The position numbers and the translations under genes are program-made. Of a stretch of DNA of 64,000 bases, positions 16,995-26,563 are shown piece by piece (the first letter of the stretch is position 1; the number at the start of each line of letters is the position of its first letter). Below the pieces are notes generated by a model. It made no database searches and was not told where the DNA came from. It saw only the letters and a program-made list of their open reading frames with translations. The DNA is from Candidatus Handelsmanbacteria bacterium (lineage in GTDB: Bacteria > Latescibacterota > UBA2968 > UBA8231): assembly GCA_016867395.1 (NCBI GenBank), contig VGJS01000001.1, positions 62,001 through 126,000 on the forward strand. The letters are read 5' to 3'.

Positions 16995-18649
16995 GATGGC
17001 CGAGCGCTTCAGGTAGGTCTCCCCCTCCTTCCAGGGCAGGGCCTGGAAATACCCTTGGACGAAACCGGGGATATCGCACTGGCCGTAAATGCTGATCAGG
17101 TTGGCCACCCCGGCCCCAAAGGAGGCCGCCCTGAACCAGTGGGTTTAGGTGATGGCCCAGCCGGTCATGTACCCCCCGTAGCTCCAGCCCATGATTCCCA
17201 GCCGCCCCAGATCGGCGATCCCGCGCCCCACCAGGTGGTCTACCCCGGCGAGGATATCCTCAAAATCCCCCTTGCCCCTGTCCCTTAGATTGGCCTGGCG
17301 GAAACGCTCCCCGTAGTGGCAACTGCCCCTGGGATTGGGCAGGAGCAAGGCATACCCCCGCCCGGCGAAAACCTGGATGGGATAAGCCCCCTGGGCCAGG
17401 GCATCGTAGGTATTGCTGAAGACCCCGGCCGGCCCGCCGTGGACATAGACCGGGAGCGGATAGCGCCGGCCCGGTTTACACCCCACGGGTTTGAGTAGCA
17501 GCCCTTCCACGTCGGTGCCATCCGGGCTCTGCAAGCGGATCACCTCCTTGCGGCCCAAGCGGAACCGGCCCAGCTGCGGATTGGTGCTGGTCACCTGCCT
17601 GGGCTCGACGCGAGCAGCGGAGGAGACAAAGACCTCCGGGGGCGAGGACCCATCTGCCGGATCAGGGCCAGGCGCCCCCCGGTGCGGGACAGGCTCAGCC
17701 CAATCCTGTGTACGGCCCTGCCCTGGGTAAGTTGCTCGGTCGGGCCGGTCAACCGCACCCAGCACAACTGCACTGCCGTGCCCTGGCCGAGGAAGTAGTA
17801 TAGGGCCTTGCCATCGGGAGCACAGGCCGCCTCGGTCAGGCGGGCGAGGTTCTCCAGGGGGGGGGTGAGGTCCCGGACCGCGCCGGCCTCAGGGGACACC
17901 GAATGGATATGGGTGCTGCCCAGCCAGCCGGACATTGAAAGAAAGGCGATCTGCCCTCCATCCGGGGACCAGGTGGGGGCCGCCACCCCTCCCTGCCCTG
18001 ACACCCGCACCCGTGGCCGGCCCCCGCCGGCGGGCACCACCGAGAGGGAGGCCCAGAACATCTCGTCGGCCCTGGGGGTGGGCTGATGGCTGAAGGCAAT
18101 GGCGCGGCCATTCGGGGACCAAGCCAGGCCTGTCAGGTGCAGCGGCCCCCTGGTCAGGTGCCTGACCTTCCTCGTCTTCAGGTCGAGGAGGTAGGTGGGC
18201 CCTGGACAGGTCCTGTCCCACCACCCTGGCGTCCCCCCGCCTTCTCCTCCTCCTCGCCGGGCACCTCGTCGGCCAGGTAGGCGACCTGGCCCCCACCGGG
18301 GGACCAGGCGAAGGCTCTGACCCCCCCTTTTGGCCCGGGTCAGTTGCTCGACCTCGCCGCCAAAGGGACGGATGAACTATACCTGGTCCTTTTGTTCGCG
18401 GCCGGAGATAAATGCGATCCGCTGCCCGTCCGGGAACCATCGCGGGGTGTCGTCGCGCTTGGGACCATTCGTCAGTTTGAATGCCGCACGGCCTTCTGCA
18501 GGAACAAGATAGATGTCCGAATTATGGAGGGTTTCCGCCAGATCCGTAGCGGTGACCACATAGGCCACCCACTGTCCGTCCGGCGAAAGCTGGGGATCGG
18601 CGATTGGCCGCAGGTCAAAGAGGTCGGCGAGGCGCAGGGGGGATTTCAC
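16995..18649 (-). pseudogene. S9-family prolyl oligopeptidase-type serine peptidase, degraded and 3'-truncated
   Basis: The N-terminus at 18649 is intact (MKSPLRLADLFDLRPIADP, then LSPDGQWVAYV) and starts a WD40/PD40-like propeller. This is continued in other frames through about 17600 (WSPDGGQIAFLS). The catalytic domain is seen at 17145-17560: YPLPVYVHGGPAG, LLPNPRGSCHYGERF, and the nucleophile elbow GWSYGGYM. An in-frame TAA follows at 17145-17147, where relatives usually have Gln. After ANLISIYGQCDIPGFVQGY and YLKRSAI the sequence jumps into the AOR remnant, losing the part with the catalytic Asp and His. Several frameshifts lie between 17560 and 18380. It starts 6 nt after the upstream Gfo/Idh/MocA gene. 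Confidence 0.85.
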
Positions 18650-18655
18650 CGGCGT

Positions 18656-19762
18656 TCAGGGGTCCAGTTCGCCGGGGAGGAGGCCCAGGGGCAGGGGGGC
18701 GGGCCGTTGGCAGGTGCTCACCAGGTCGATGTGCCGGCCCTGGGAGGAGGCGTCGTGGAAGGCGTGCATCAGGTCCAGGACGTGGTACACCAGTTCGGGA
18801 CTGGCGCGGTGGGGCCGGCCCGAGCGCTGGGCATAGGCCATGTCCGCCACCCCGATGCTGCGGGTATTCTCGGCGTACCCGTGGCTGAGAGGCACCTCGC
18901 TCCAATCCCCGGTCCCGGCCCGCCGAACCCGCACCGGGCCGCCGAAGCCATTGGGATCGGGCACGCTCAGCGATCCTTCGGTTCCGTAGATCTCGATGCG
19001 CGGCACCTGGCCGGCCCACACGTCGAAGCTGGTGGTGATGGTGCCCACGGCACCGCTGTGGAACTCCATGATCCCGGCCACATGGGTGGGCACCTCCACC
19101 CTGACCTTCTGGCCGTACTTGGGCTGGCTGGTGATAGTGCGCTCGGGAAAGGTGATCCGCGCCGAGCCCGTCACCCGCCTAACCGGCCCCATGAGCATCA
19201 CCAGCGCGGTCAGGTAATAAGGCCCCATGTCGAACATCGGCCCGCCGCCCTGGTGGTAGTAGAAGGCCGGGTCTGGGTGCCAACTTTCGTGGCCGTGGCA
19301 GAGCATGAAGGCCGTGGCCCCCACCGGCGCCCCGATCCACCCATCGTCGATAAGTTTGCGGCAGGTCTGCAAACCCCCGCCCAGAAAGGTATCCGGGGCC
19401 GCTCCAAGGCGCAGGCCCTTCTTGGCGGCCAGATCCACCAAGCACTTGCCGTCTTCGCGCCGGACGGCCAGGGGTTTCTCGTTGTACACGGCCTTGCCCG
19501 CCTCCAGGGCCGCCATCCCCACCTCGGCGTGGGCCCGAGGGATGGTAAGGTTGACGGCGATCTGGATCTGGGGATCATTCAGCAACTCCTCCACCGTGCA
19601 GACCCTGGGCACCCCGAACTCCTCGGCCCGGGCCCTGGCCCGTTCGGGCAGCACATCGGCGCAGGCGACCACTTCAAGGATGGGAAAGGTCTTGGCGAAC
19701 TTGAGATAGGCCGCACTGATGGCGCCGCAGCCGAGGATGCCGATCCGGGTCTTCTCGGTCAT
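18656..19762 (-). CDS. Gfo/Idh/MocA-family oxidoreductase
   Basis: 368 residues from the ATG at 19762; an in-frame start 30 nt upstream exists, but the Rossmann fold begins right after this one ([19 protein letters not shown]). The NAD(P)-binding domain includes the family motif NEKPLAV (about 95-101, Lys of the EKP motif). The C-terminal alpha/beta domain follows, with [21 protein letters not shown] as the substrate-site His region. Such enzymes oxidise or reduce sugars and inositols. It lies 19 nt after the CBS gene and 6 nt before the broken S9 gene, so all three were probably one transcript. Substrate unknown. Confidence 0.9.
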   Translation of the reverse strand: MTEKTRIGILGCGAISAAYLKFAKTFPILEVVACADVLPERARARAEEFGVPRVCTVEELLNDPQIQIAVNLTIPRAHAEVGMAALEAGKAVYNEKPLAVRREDGKCLVDLAAKKGLRLGAAPDTFLGGGLQTCRKLIDDGWIGAPVGATAFMLCHGHESWHPDPAFYYHQGGGPMFDMGPYYLTALVMLMGPVRRVTGSARITFPERTITSQPKYGQKVRVEVPTHVAGIMEFHSGAVGTITTSFDVWAGQVPRIEIYGTEGSLSVPDPNGFGGPVRVRRAGTGDWSEVPLSHGYAENTRSIGVADMAYAQRSGRPHRASPELVYHVLDLMHAFHDASSQGRHIDLVSTCQRPAPLPLGLLPGELDP

Positions 19763-19781
19763 GGAGAACGCTCTTTCCGCT

Positions 19782-20225
19782 TCAACCGCCATATCCTCCC
19801 GCAGTGATGTACTGCTCCAGTTGTTTGATGGTGGTGGCCTGTTCGGTGATGATGGCCTTGACCACGTCGCCGATGCTGATCACCCCCACCACCTCGCCCT
19901 CTGCCACCACCGGCAGGTGACGGATGCGCTTGGTGGTCATCAGGGCCATACACTCCTCCACGGTGTGGGAGGGCTCCACGCAATATACCAGGGGGGTCAT
20001 CAATTCGTCCACCGCCGTGGTCTTGGAGGAGCGCCCCTGGAGGATGACCTTGCGGGCGTAATCGCGCTCGGAGAGGATGCCCACCAGCTTGCCGGCCTCC
20101 ATCACCAGCAGGGCGCCGATATTCTGCTCGGCCATCAGTTCCAGCGCCCGGTAAACCGAGAGGTTGGGCGGTACAGACCAGATCTGTGGGGATTTGCCCT
20201 GCAAGAGTTCCTTGACCGTGCTCAT
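19782..20225 (-). CDS. CBS-domain pair protein
   Basis: 147 residues starting [12 protein letters not shown] at the ATG at 20225. It consists almost only of two CBS motifs: about 14-65 ([32 protein letters not shown], summarised) and about 78-130 ([31 protein letters not shown]). Stand-alone CBS pairs bind adenine nucleotides such as AMP, ATP or SAM and act as energy sensors. The arrangement IRHLPV plus GDVVKAII is the common bacterial form. It is the first gene of the unit with the 19762 dehydrogenase. The link to sugar metabolism is positional only. Confidence 0.92.
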   Translation of the reverse strand: MSTVKELLQGKSPQIWSVPPNLSVYRALELMAEQNIGALLVMEAGKLVGILSERDYARKVILQGRSSKTTAVDELMTPLVYCVEPSHTVEECMALMTTKRIRHLPVVAEGEVVGVISIGDVVKAIITEQATTIKQLEQYITAGGYGG

Positions 20226-20343
20226 CGACGCCGACCTCCGTGGTTGGGGGTTGTCCGCCGCCTCGCCGTCCGCCGCTCCTGGTGGGGATTTCTCCGCCTG
20301 TCGCGCCCTACAATACACAATGCCCGGCCACCGGGCAAACCCG

Positions 20344-21375
20344 CTAGACCCGCACCTCCCGGCCCTGAGCCGCCGATTCGTAGATGCCCACCAGGATGCG
20401 CTGCACGGCCAGGGCCTCGGCGAAACGCACCTGGGGCTCCCCCTCCCCCCGGATGGCGGCCACAAACTCGGCGTGCTCGGCCACGGTGCGGTCCTCTGGT
20501 TCGGGTTCCACCTCCAGTTGGTGGGGCACGATCTCGCTTTTCCGCTCCAACTCCACCACCGGGCTGCCCTCCTTGGCCACCCCCAACACCCCAAAGACCT
20601 CGAAACCCACCCCCCGGTTGCTGGGGTGCATAAGCCAGTTGCCGTCGATGGACATGGAGGAGCCGTCGCTGAAGCGCACATGGGCGTGGCCGAAGTCCTC
20701 CACCGTCACCTCCCCCACCGCGCCGATGAAATTGATCGGCGGGTCGGGCATCTTGTCGAGGCGCAGGAAGCAGGAGGCGCTGACCGCCACCGGCTCGGGA
20801 CAGCCCAGCACCCAGATCGCCGCATCGAGGATATGTACTACGGTGGCGGCCATCACCCCGCCAAAGGAGTATTCGCGGCGGTGGTGGAAACGGCCCCAGG
20901 GATAGGTCATGACATGCCCGCTCCACACCCTGGTGTGGTACACCTGGCCCAGGCCGCCCCCGGCGATGAAGCGCTTCAACGCCCGGTCCACCCGGCTCTG
21001 CCGGGTCTGGAAACCCATGGTAAAGAGCCGGCCCGCCTTCTTGGCCGCCGCGAAGATGGCCTCGGCCTCGGCCCGGTTCATGCACAGGGGTTTCTCGCAC
21101 AGGACGTGGGCCCCGGCCGCAAAGGCGGCCAGGCTCTGGGGGGCGTGGTATAGGGCCGGAGAGGCCACCACTGCGTACTCGGGCTCCTCGCGGCGCAGTA
21201 GTTCGTCCAGGTCGGTGTAAGCCTGGGGCACCCCCAACTCCTTGGCGGCTTTGGCCGCCACTTCTGGCGCCGGATCGAAGACTGCCACCACCTCGGCCCC
21301 CGCCACCTTCTTCAGGGCTTTGACGTGCTCCCGGCCCATCAGGCCGGCGCCCAGCACCGCGCTTCTGACCTTCAC
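20344..21375 (-). CDS. Gfo/Idh/MocA-family oxidoreductase
   Basis: 343 residues. N-terminal Rossmann motif VLGAGLMGREHVKAL (residues 7-21), the EKP motif in LCEKPLCMN, and the substrate-domain stretch GGVMAATVVHILDAAIWVLG, where the His aligns with the usual catalytic His region. It ends with the usual ILVGIYESAAQGREV. It overlaps the enolase-superfamily gene by 4 nt (ATGA), which in turn is 1 nt from the Zn dehydrogenase, so the three are one operon, probably for one sugar or sugar-acid route. The 118-nt gap to the CBS gene separates it from the next unit. Confidence 0.92.
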   Translation of the reverse strand: MKVRSAVLGAGLMGREHVKALKKVAGAEVVAVFDPAPEVAAKAAKELGVPQAYTDLDELLRREEPEYAVVASPALYHAPQSLAAFAAGAHVLCEKPLCMNRAEAEAIFAAAKKAGRLFTMGFQTRQSRVDRALKRFIAGGGLGQVYHTRVWSGHVMTYPWGRFHHRREYSFGGVMAATVVHILDAAIWVLGCPEPVAVSASCFLRLDKMPDPPINFIGAVGEVTVEDFGHAHVRFSDGSSMSIDGNWLMHPSNRGVGFEVFGVLGVAKEGSPVVELERKSEIVPHQLEVEPEPEDRTVAEHAEFVAAIRGEGEPQVRFAEALAVQRILVGIYESAAQGREVRV

Positions 21376-22622
21376 CTGCTTTCCTCCCCTTTTTCAAGTA
21401 TGGCCCCTTCCCGCCCCAGCCGCCCCCGCACCGCCCGGTACGCGGGCGTGCCGTCATCGTCCCAGTACTCGGTAGTGATGGGGGAGGCGTAGCTGAGGGG
21501 GATCAGGCGTTTCAGATCCGGCCGCACCATGAAACCCGAGTTCGCCGGGTCGGCCAGGTGGTACATTCGGGCCCCGTTGGCATAGCGGGAGCGCAGGACC
21601 CAGGGCGTTTGCTCGGGCAGCACCAGGGCCTTGAGACGCTCCAGCTCGGCCCGGTCCAGGGTCAGTCCCAGGCCCGGCTTCTCCGGCACCCGGACCACGC
21701 CGTTGACGGGCTCCAGCCGCTCCGCTACTACGTCGCTTTTCCAGATCTCGGTGTCCGAGTGAAAATGGAAGGTGGCGGTTGGAAAGGCGGCCATCATGTG
21801 GGTGGTCATGGCCCGGGTGATGGTGCCGCCCACATTCTGCAGCATGAAGGGCCGGTTTGCTGCGGCAAAGAGCCCGGCCCGCCGCTGGGCATCCCCGATG
21901 CGGGCGTGGCCAAGCATGTAGATGTCGGCCGCCCCCATCAGCACCTCTTGGGTGGCCCCCAGCGGGCAGTGGTGCAGGACCACCGGCAGCTTGGTGCGGC
22001 GGCGCAGTTCGATGTGGCCCTGGATGTCCTGGGAGGGTAGGGGGTCCTCAAAGCAGCCGGCGATGGGATAACGCGACAGTTTCTCTAAGAGGTCGGGCAG
22101 GTGGTCGTCGGTGCCGCCCATGGAAAAGTCGTAGTGGAGGCGGAAATCGGTCGGGGCCACCGCCTGCATGGCCTCGGTCTGTTCGAGCACGTTCTCAAAG
22201 GGCGACAGGTGGTACTTGAGCCAGGTGTAGCCCCTGTCCGCGTACTCCCGCACGGCCCTGGCCATGCGCTCGGGATGGGTAGAGACGGTCCAACTGCCCG
22301 CCGGCACCCAGCGGCGGTAAGCTTGTCCAAAGAGTTTGTGGACCGGCACCCCGGCGGCTTTGCCCATCAGGTCGTACATGGCCGTGCCCAGGCCCAGGGA
22401 GGTCTCGTCCCCCACCCAGTCGAAGGGGTTGGAGCCGAGATATTGGTCGATCACCGCCTGGGACTCGGTCTTGTCGCTCTCCCCCAGGCCCTGGAGCCCG
22501 TTGTCAGTGTGGGCCACGTACACGGTGCGCCGGTTGGGCCCGTAGTAGTGGTTCATCTCGTAGGCGATCCAATCCTGGTACTCCAGTGTGATCTGGTGGA
22601 CCTCGATCTGGGTGACCTTCAT
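21372..22622 (-). CDS. Enolase-superfamily (mandelate racemase/muconate lactonizing-like) protein
   Basis: 416 residues. The N-terminal capping domain is followed by a barrel, with LGLGTAMYDLMGKAAG typical of the superfamily. First metal ligand candidate Asp in RLHYDFSMGG and second Glu in CFEDPLP. At the place of the third acidic ligand the sequence reads VVLHHCPLG, so a His pair replaces Glu/Asp. The catalytic Lys position reads WLKYHL, that is KxH and not KxK. These enzymes abstract a proton alpha to a carboxylate, commonly in sugar-acid dehydration. The changed ligand set makes the exact activity uncertain. It lies in an operon with a Zn alcohol dehydrogenase and a Gfo/Idh/MocA enzyme. 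Confidence 0.85.
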   Translation of the reverse strand: MKVTQIEVHQITLEYQDWIAYEMNHYYGPNRRTVYVAHTDNGLQGLGESDKTESQAVIDQYLGSNPFDWVGDETSLGLGTAMYDLMGKAAGVPVHKLFGQAYRRWVPAGSWTVSTHPERMARAVREYADRGYTWLKYHLSPFENVLEQTEAMQAVAPTDFRLHYDFSMGGTDDHLPDLLEKLSRYPIAGCFEDPLPSQDIQGHIELRRRTKLPVVLHHCPLGATQEVLMGAADIYMLGHARIGDAQRRAGLFAAANRPFMLQNVGGTITRAMTTHMMAAFPTATFHFHSDTEIWKSDVVAERLEPVNGVVRVPEKPGLGLTLDRAELERLKALVLPEQTPWVLRSRYANGARMYHLADPANSGFMVRPDLKRLIPLSYASPITTEYWDDDGTPAYRAVRGRLGREGAILEKGEESR

Positions 22623-22623
22623 C

Positions 22624-23673
22624 TTAGCGCCCTTCCGATCCTTTCACGTCGAGCAGGAGCTTTACCCCCTCCTGCCGCTCAAAGAGGTCAAAAGCCTCCC
22701 GCCAGTGCTCCAGGGGCACCTCGTGGGTTATCAACCGGCGGGTATCCACCCGGCCTGTTTCCAGCAACTTCAGGGCGCACTTCCAAGCCGTGGGCTTCTG
22801 GCCAAAGGATCCGCTGAAGCGGATCTCGCGGACGGCGATCTGTTCCAAGTCGATCTCGATGGGTTCGCCGAAGAGACCCACCTGGGTGTAGCGACCGCCC
22901 TTGGCCACCAGTTCCAGGGCCAGCCTGGCCCCGGCCGGGTGCCCCGAGCACTCGAGCACCACATCCGCCCCGTACCCCTCTCCCAGAGCCCTGGCCTTGG
23001 CCACCGCGTCCTCCCGGTCCACCACTGCCAGGTGGTCCGCCCCGAGTTGGCGGGCCAGTTCCAGGCGGGCACGGTCCTGCTCCAGGCCGCAGACCAGTGC
23101 GATTCCGCCCTCTGCCTTGACCACCTGTAAGCAGAGTAGACCAATGGTCCCTGGGCCGACGATGGCCACCAGGTCCCCGGCGCTGATCCGGGTCTGCTCG
23201 CACACCGCGTGAACCGCGCAGGCCAGGGGCTCAGCCAGGGCCCCGGCGCGGAAATCCACCCCCTCGGGCAGCTCCATCACGCAGCGCTCGGGCACCGCAC
23301 AGGTGGGGGCAAAGGCCCCATCGTGCCAGTAGCCCATAGACTGGCGGCGGATACACAGGTTAATGGATCCCTGCCGGCAGTAGCGGCACACCCCGCAGAT
23401 CCGCACGCTGGGCATGGCCGTCACCCGCTGGCCCAGCCGGCTGGGCGAAACCCCCTCCCCCACCTCCACCACCCGGCCGCTGAACTCGTGGCCCAGCACC
23501 ACCGGCACCCGGATGGGGACGGCGATCTGGTCGTGGTAGATGTGCAGGTCCGAGCCGCAGATGCCGGCGGCCTCCACCCTAATGCGCAACTCCCCCGGCT
23601 CCAGGGGGCATTCGCCCACCTCCCTTACCTCCATGTGGCCCTGGCCCCGGGCGTATTTCACCAGCCCCTTCAC
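22624..23673 (-). CDS. Zinc-dependent alcohol/polyol dehydrogenase (MDR family)
   Basis: 349 residues. Catalytic zinc motif GHEFSGRVVEVGEG (about 63-76) with an earlier Cys in AAGICGSD. A structural zinc site of four Cys in CGVCRYCRQGSINLC. NAD(P)-binding Rossmann region VAIVGPGTIGLLCLQ. The closest functional relatives are sorbitol, threonine, L-idonate and galactitol dehydrogenases. It is first in the operon with the enolase-superfamily and Gfo/Idh/MocA genes, so oxidation of a sugar or sugar acid is likely. It is divergent from the glycosidase-like gene, with a 93-nt gap. Confidence 0.93.
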   Translation of the reverse strand: MKGLVKYARGQGHMEVREVGECPLEPGELRIRVEAAGICGSDLHIYHDQIAVPIRVPVVLGHEFSGRVVEVGEGVSPSRLGQRVTAMPSVRICGVCRYCRQGSINLCIRRQSMGYWHDGAFAPTCAVPERCVMELPEGVDFRAGALAEPLACAVHAVCEQTRISAGDLVAIVGPGTIGLLCLQVVKAEGGIALVCGLEQDRARLELARQLGADHLAVVDREDAVAKARALGEGYGADVVLECSGHPAGARLALELVAKGGRYTQVGLFGEPIEIDLEQIAVREIRFSGSFGQKPTAWKCALKLLETGRVDTRRLITHEVPLEHWREAFDLFERQEGVKLLLDVKGSEGR

Positions 23674-23766
23674 GGCATTATGCTCCTTCCTTTGGCCTGC
23701 TTATCTTTTAGTGCCGATTCCGCGGATGCAAATTTAAACCCCGGCCCCCGGGCCGGCCAGAAGCCC

Positions 23767-25311
23767 ATGCCCACCCCCCCACCCTACGGCATCATCTACA
23801 ACTGGGACGGCGCCCCCCACGGGTACGGGGAGGTGCCCCAGACCCTGGAGCACTTCCTCGCCAAGACCTACGCCCCCCTCGAAAGGACCCAGGTGGGAGC
23901 GCACTTCTGGTGCGTGGGGGAGCACGCTGCCCGCTGGCCCAGCCAGGTGCTCGAACTCCTGGGGGACGTACACGGCCGCCGCTACGAGAACGCCTACACC
24001 TATCTTTTTACCGAGAATGTGCGAGGGATGCTGGAGCGGGGCGAGGACCCCCAAGCGGGCGTGCTGCGGCGGGGGCACGAGCTGGGCATGCAGGTCTGGG
24101 CATCCATCCGCATGAACGACAATCACTTCAACGGCTCCCAGGCCGAGGATCTGCCCACCCTGCACCACACCGAGATGACCGACCTGCGCCGGCAGCACCC
24201 CGAATGGCTTTTAGGGAAACAGACCTCGGAGTGGTTCGCCCTTTCCTGGAACTTAGCCATCCCCCAGATCCGCGAACACCGCTATGCCCACATCAAGGAG
24301 GTGTGCCGCAACTGGGCGTGGGACGGAGTAGAGCTGGACTGGCAGCGCCACGCCTTCCACCTGCCCCAGGACCAGGGCTACCGCCTGCGCTACACCCTCA
24401 CCGACCTGCAGCGGGCCGTGCGAGGACTCACCGACGAACTGTCCCAACAGCGGGACCGGCCCTTCTACCTGGCCGCCAGGGTGGCCGGGGACCTGGACCA
24501 ATGCCTGCGCCTGGGCTACGATGTCCCCGCCTGGGTCGAAGAGGGGCTGGTGGATCTGATCATCCCCGCCGGCGGCGCGGCCACCGACCCGGCGGTGGAC
24601 GTGGCCGGCTTTGTGACCCTCTGCCATCCCCACGATATCCCGGTGTACCCCGGCTTCGACGGAGGACTGCCCGACCCCTTCGTCGGCCCCGAGGACAACC
24701 GCACCAAGGACCGGATGCGCACCCGAGCCATCGCCAGCCGCCATTGGCACCTGGGGGCGGATGGGATCTACCTCTTCAACTGGCACGCCAACGCCGACTC
24801 GCACCGCGACCTGCTGACCCAAATCGGTTCCCCCCGGACCCTGGCCCGCACCGACAAGATCTGCGCCGCCACCCACCGCTTCCTCCACCACCAAGGAGAA
24901 TGGCGCGGGGCGTACGACAACGACCGGCTCTGGGGCGAGGTCCCCGTCGCTCTAAAACCCACCCGCACCGGCTGCGGCCCCACAGTAGTGATGCACCTGG
25001 CCGACGACTTCGCCTCCCATTCTCCCCGCGAATTACTCCTCCGCATACGCCTGGAAAAGTGGGTAAAGGGCGATCTGGTGCGGGTGAAGTGGGACGGGAC
25101 CGAACTGGACAACCTCGAACAACAGTACTGCTTCGTCAACGACCCCCACCGTCTCTCCGACGCCAGCAGCGCCACCTGGCTGCGCCGCCCGCTCGAGCCT
25201 GCCCTGGTCAAACCCGGCCCCCACACCATCGAGGTCATCCTCGCCCAGCGGCACCCGCAGGTGGCCTGCGACCTGATGCTGACGGATGTGGAGCTGGTGG
25301 TGCGTTACTAA
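23767..25311 (+). CDS. Glycoside-hydrolase-like TIM-barrel protein
   Basis: 514 residues from ATG 23767; upstream in-frame starts would run through the divergent promoter region. No signal peptide is visible, so it is probably cytoplasmic. The barrel begins IIYNWDGAPHGYG. The acid pair in WDGVELDWQRHAF (about residues 190-202) and the strand-end motifs VDLIIPAGGA and GADGIYLFNWHANA recall GH-like domains that act on oligosaccharides. The last 110 residues form a beta-rich C-terminal domain (LLLRIRLEKWVKGDLVRVKWDG). I cannot place it in a named family. Its neighbours are sugar dehydrogenases on both sides. Confidence 0.65.
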   Translation: MPTPPPYGIIYNWDGAPHGYGEVPQTLEHFLAKTYAPLERTQVGAHFWCVGEHAARWPSQVLELLGDVHGRRYENAYTYLFTENVRGMLERGEDPQAGVLRRGHELGMQVWASIRMNDNHFNGSQAEDLPTLHHTEMTDLRRQHPEWLLGKQTSEWFALSWNLAIPQIREHRYAHIKEVCRNWAWDGVELDWQRHAFHLPQDQGYRLRYTLTDLQRAVRGLTDELSQQRDRPFYLAARVAGDLDQCLRLGYDVPAWVEEGLVDLIIPAGGAATDPAVDVAGFVTLCHPHDIPVYPGFDGGLPDPFVGPEDNRTKDRMRTRAIASRHWHLGADGIYLFNWHANADSHRDLLTQIGSPRTLARTDKICAATHRFLHHQGEWRGAYDNDRLWGEVPVALKPTRTGCGPTVVMHLADDFASHSPRELLLRIRLEKWVKGDLVRVKWDGTELDNLEQQYCFVNDPHRLSDASSATWLRRPLEPALVKPGPHTIEVILAQRHPQVACDLMLTDVELVVRY

Positions 25312-25495
25312 GCAGCGGCGGGGAGATGTCCCTGGAGGGTGTTCCCTGGGAGTGGTCGGGTGGGGAAGTCCGCGTGGCGGGGGGGGTCGGTTAGCAGAGC
25401 TTTACGAGCCAGGGGGCAGGACGCGCCTTGGGAACGCCCGGAATGGGTCGCTACCTGGCGCCCCAAGCACAGACCGTCAACCGAAGAGGAACATC

Positions 25496-26563
25496 ATGCC
25501 CGACAGATTTCGCGTCGCCGTCATTGGCTGCGGCCGCATGGGCCAGGAGTACCTCAAAGCCTACACCACCTACCCCGATACCCAGGTCGTCGCCCTCGTC
25601 GATCCCCAACCCGACCGTCTCAAGACCGTGGGCGAACGATTCGGGGTCAAAGCCCTCTTCACCAACCCCGACAACCTGCTCAATGAGATGGTGCCCGACG
25701 TGGCCGCCATCGTCACCCCGGTTAAGTACCTCAAGTACGCGGTCATCGCCTGCGCCCAGGCCGGGGTCCGAGGCATCTCCACCGAAAAACCCATCGCCGC
25801 CACCCTCGCTGACGCGGACGCCATGGTGGAGGAGTGCCGCAAGCGCGGGGCGGTCTTCGCCGGCGGCAACCTCCAGCGGGCCATGAACGAGGTGCAGGAG
25901 GCGGCCCGACGCCTGCACGCGGGGGAGTTCGGTGAGGTTGCCGGCGCCTCGGTACACGCCTTTGGCGGCGAGATCTCAGGGGGGGGGTGCCAGCACCTCT
26001 CGGTGCTGCGCCTCTTCACCCAGGCCGAGGTCGAGGAGGTGCTGGCCTGGGGCGCCCCCCTCGAAACCCTGGCCCAGGACAGCGACACCGGCCTGATCAT
26101 CAATGGCCAGTTCCGCCTGAGCAATGGCCTGGAGTGCCAGGTCTTCGGCTCGGCCACCCCGTACCGGGGGGTGGAAGTATGGACCCACCAGGGGGCGCTG
26201 GTGCGCTGGGACTGGGGCCCGCCCCAGCTTTTCAGCGGGTACGACCCTGCGGGCAACCGCCAGCCCCTCGACGCCCGCTACGCCCCGTACCCCTGGAGCG
26301 AGTTCAGCTACCTCACAGGCTCCATCCGCTCCTTCCTGGCTGCCCTGCGGGGCGAAGGAGAGCCCTGGATCAGCGGCCACGACCTGCGCCAGGCCCTGGA
26401 GGTGGCCATCGCCTGCCAGCAGTCGGCCCGGCGGGGCAATGCGCCCCTGCCCCTGCCCCTGGAGGACCGCTCCCTCACCTTTTACCCCTCGCCCTACCGC
26501 TGGCTGGGCGGCGACGCCACCGGGCTGCCCCAGTCCGAGGCCCAGGCCAGAGGTCAGAAGTAG
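25496..26563 (+). CDS. Gfo/Idh/MocA-family oxidoreductase
   Basis: 355 residues from ATG 25496, preceded by GAAGAGGA. N-terminal FRVAVIGCGRMGQEYLKAY gives the dinucleotide-binding loop, and GISTEKPIAATLADAD is the EKP motif region. The C-terminal domain contains GGEISGGGCQHLSVLRLF and ends LTFYPSPYRWLGG. The usual GGG/H stretch is present. The 184 nt before it hold no gene that I can see. Its end overlaps the converging porin gene by 10 nt. Part of the sugar island; substrate unknown. Confidence 0.9.
   Translation: MPDRFRVAVIGCGRMGQEYLKAYTTYPDTQVVALVDPQPDRLKTVGERFGVKALFTNPDNLLNEMVPDVAAIVTPVKYLKYAVIACAQAGVRGISTEKPIAATLADADAMVEECRKRGAVFAGGNLQRAMNEVQEAARRLHAGEFGEVAGASVHAFGGEISGGGCQHLSVLRLFTQAEVEEVLAWGAPLETLAQDSDTGLIINGQFRLSNGLECQVFGSATPYRGVEVWTHQGALVRWDWGPPQLFSGYDPAGNRQPLDARYAPYPWSEFSYLTGSIRSFLAALRGEGEPWISGHDLRQALEVAIACQQSARRGNAPLPLPLEDRSLTFYPSPYRWLGGDATGLPQSEAQARGQK

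Noticed and set aside
25312-25495. Hidden gene or small RNA in the 184-nt gap before the Gfo/Idh/MocA gene
   Set aside because: GC-rich, no coding motif, no clear hairpin with U tract; in-frame extension of the dehydrogenase upstream has no homology.
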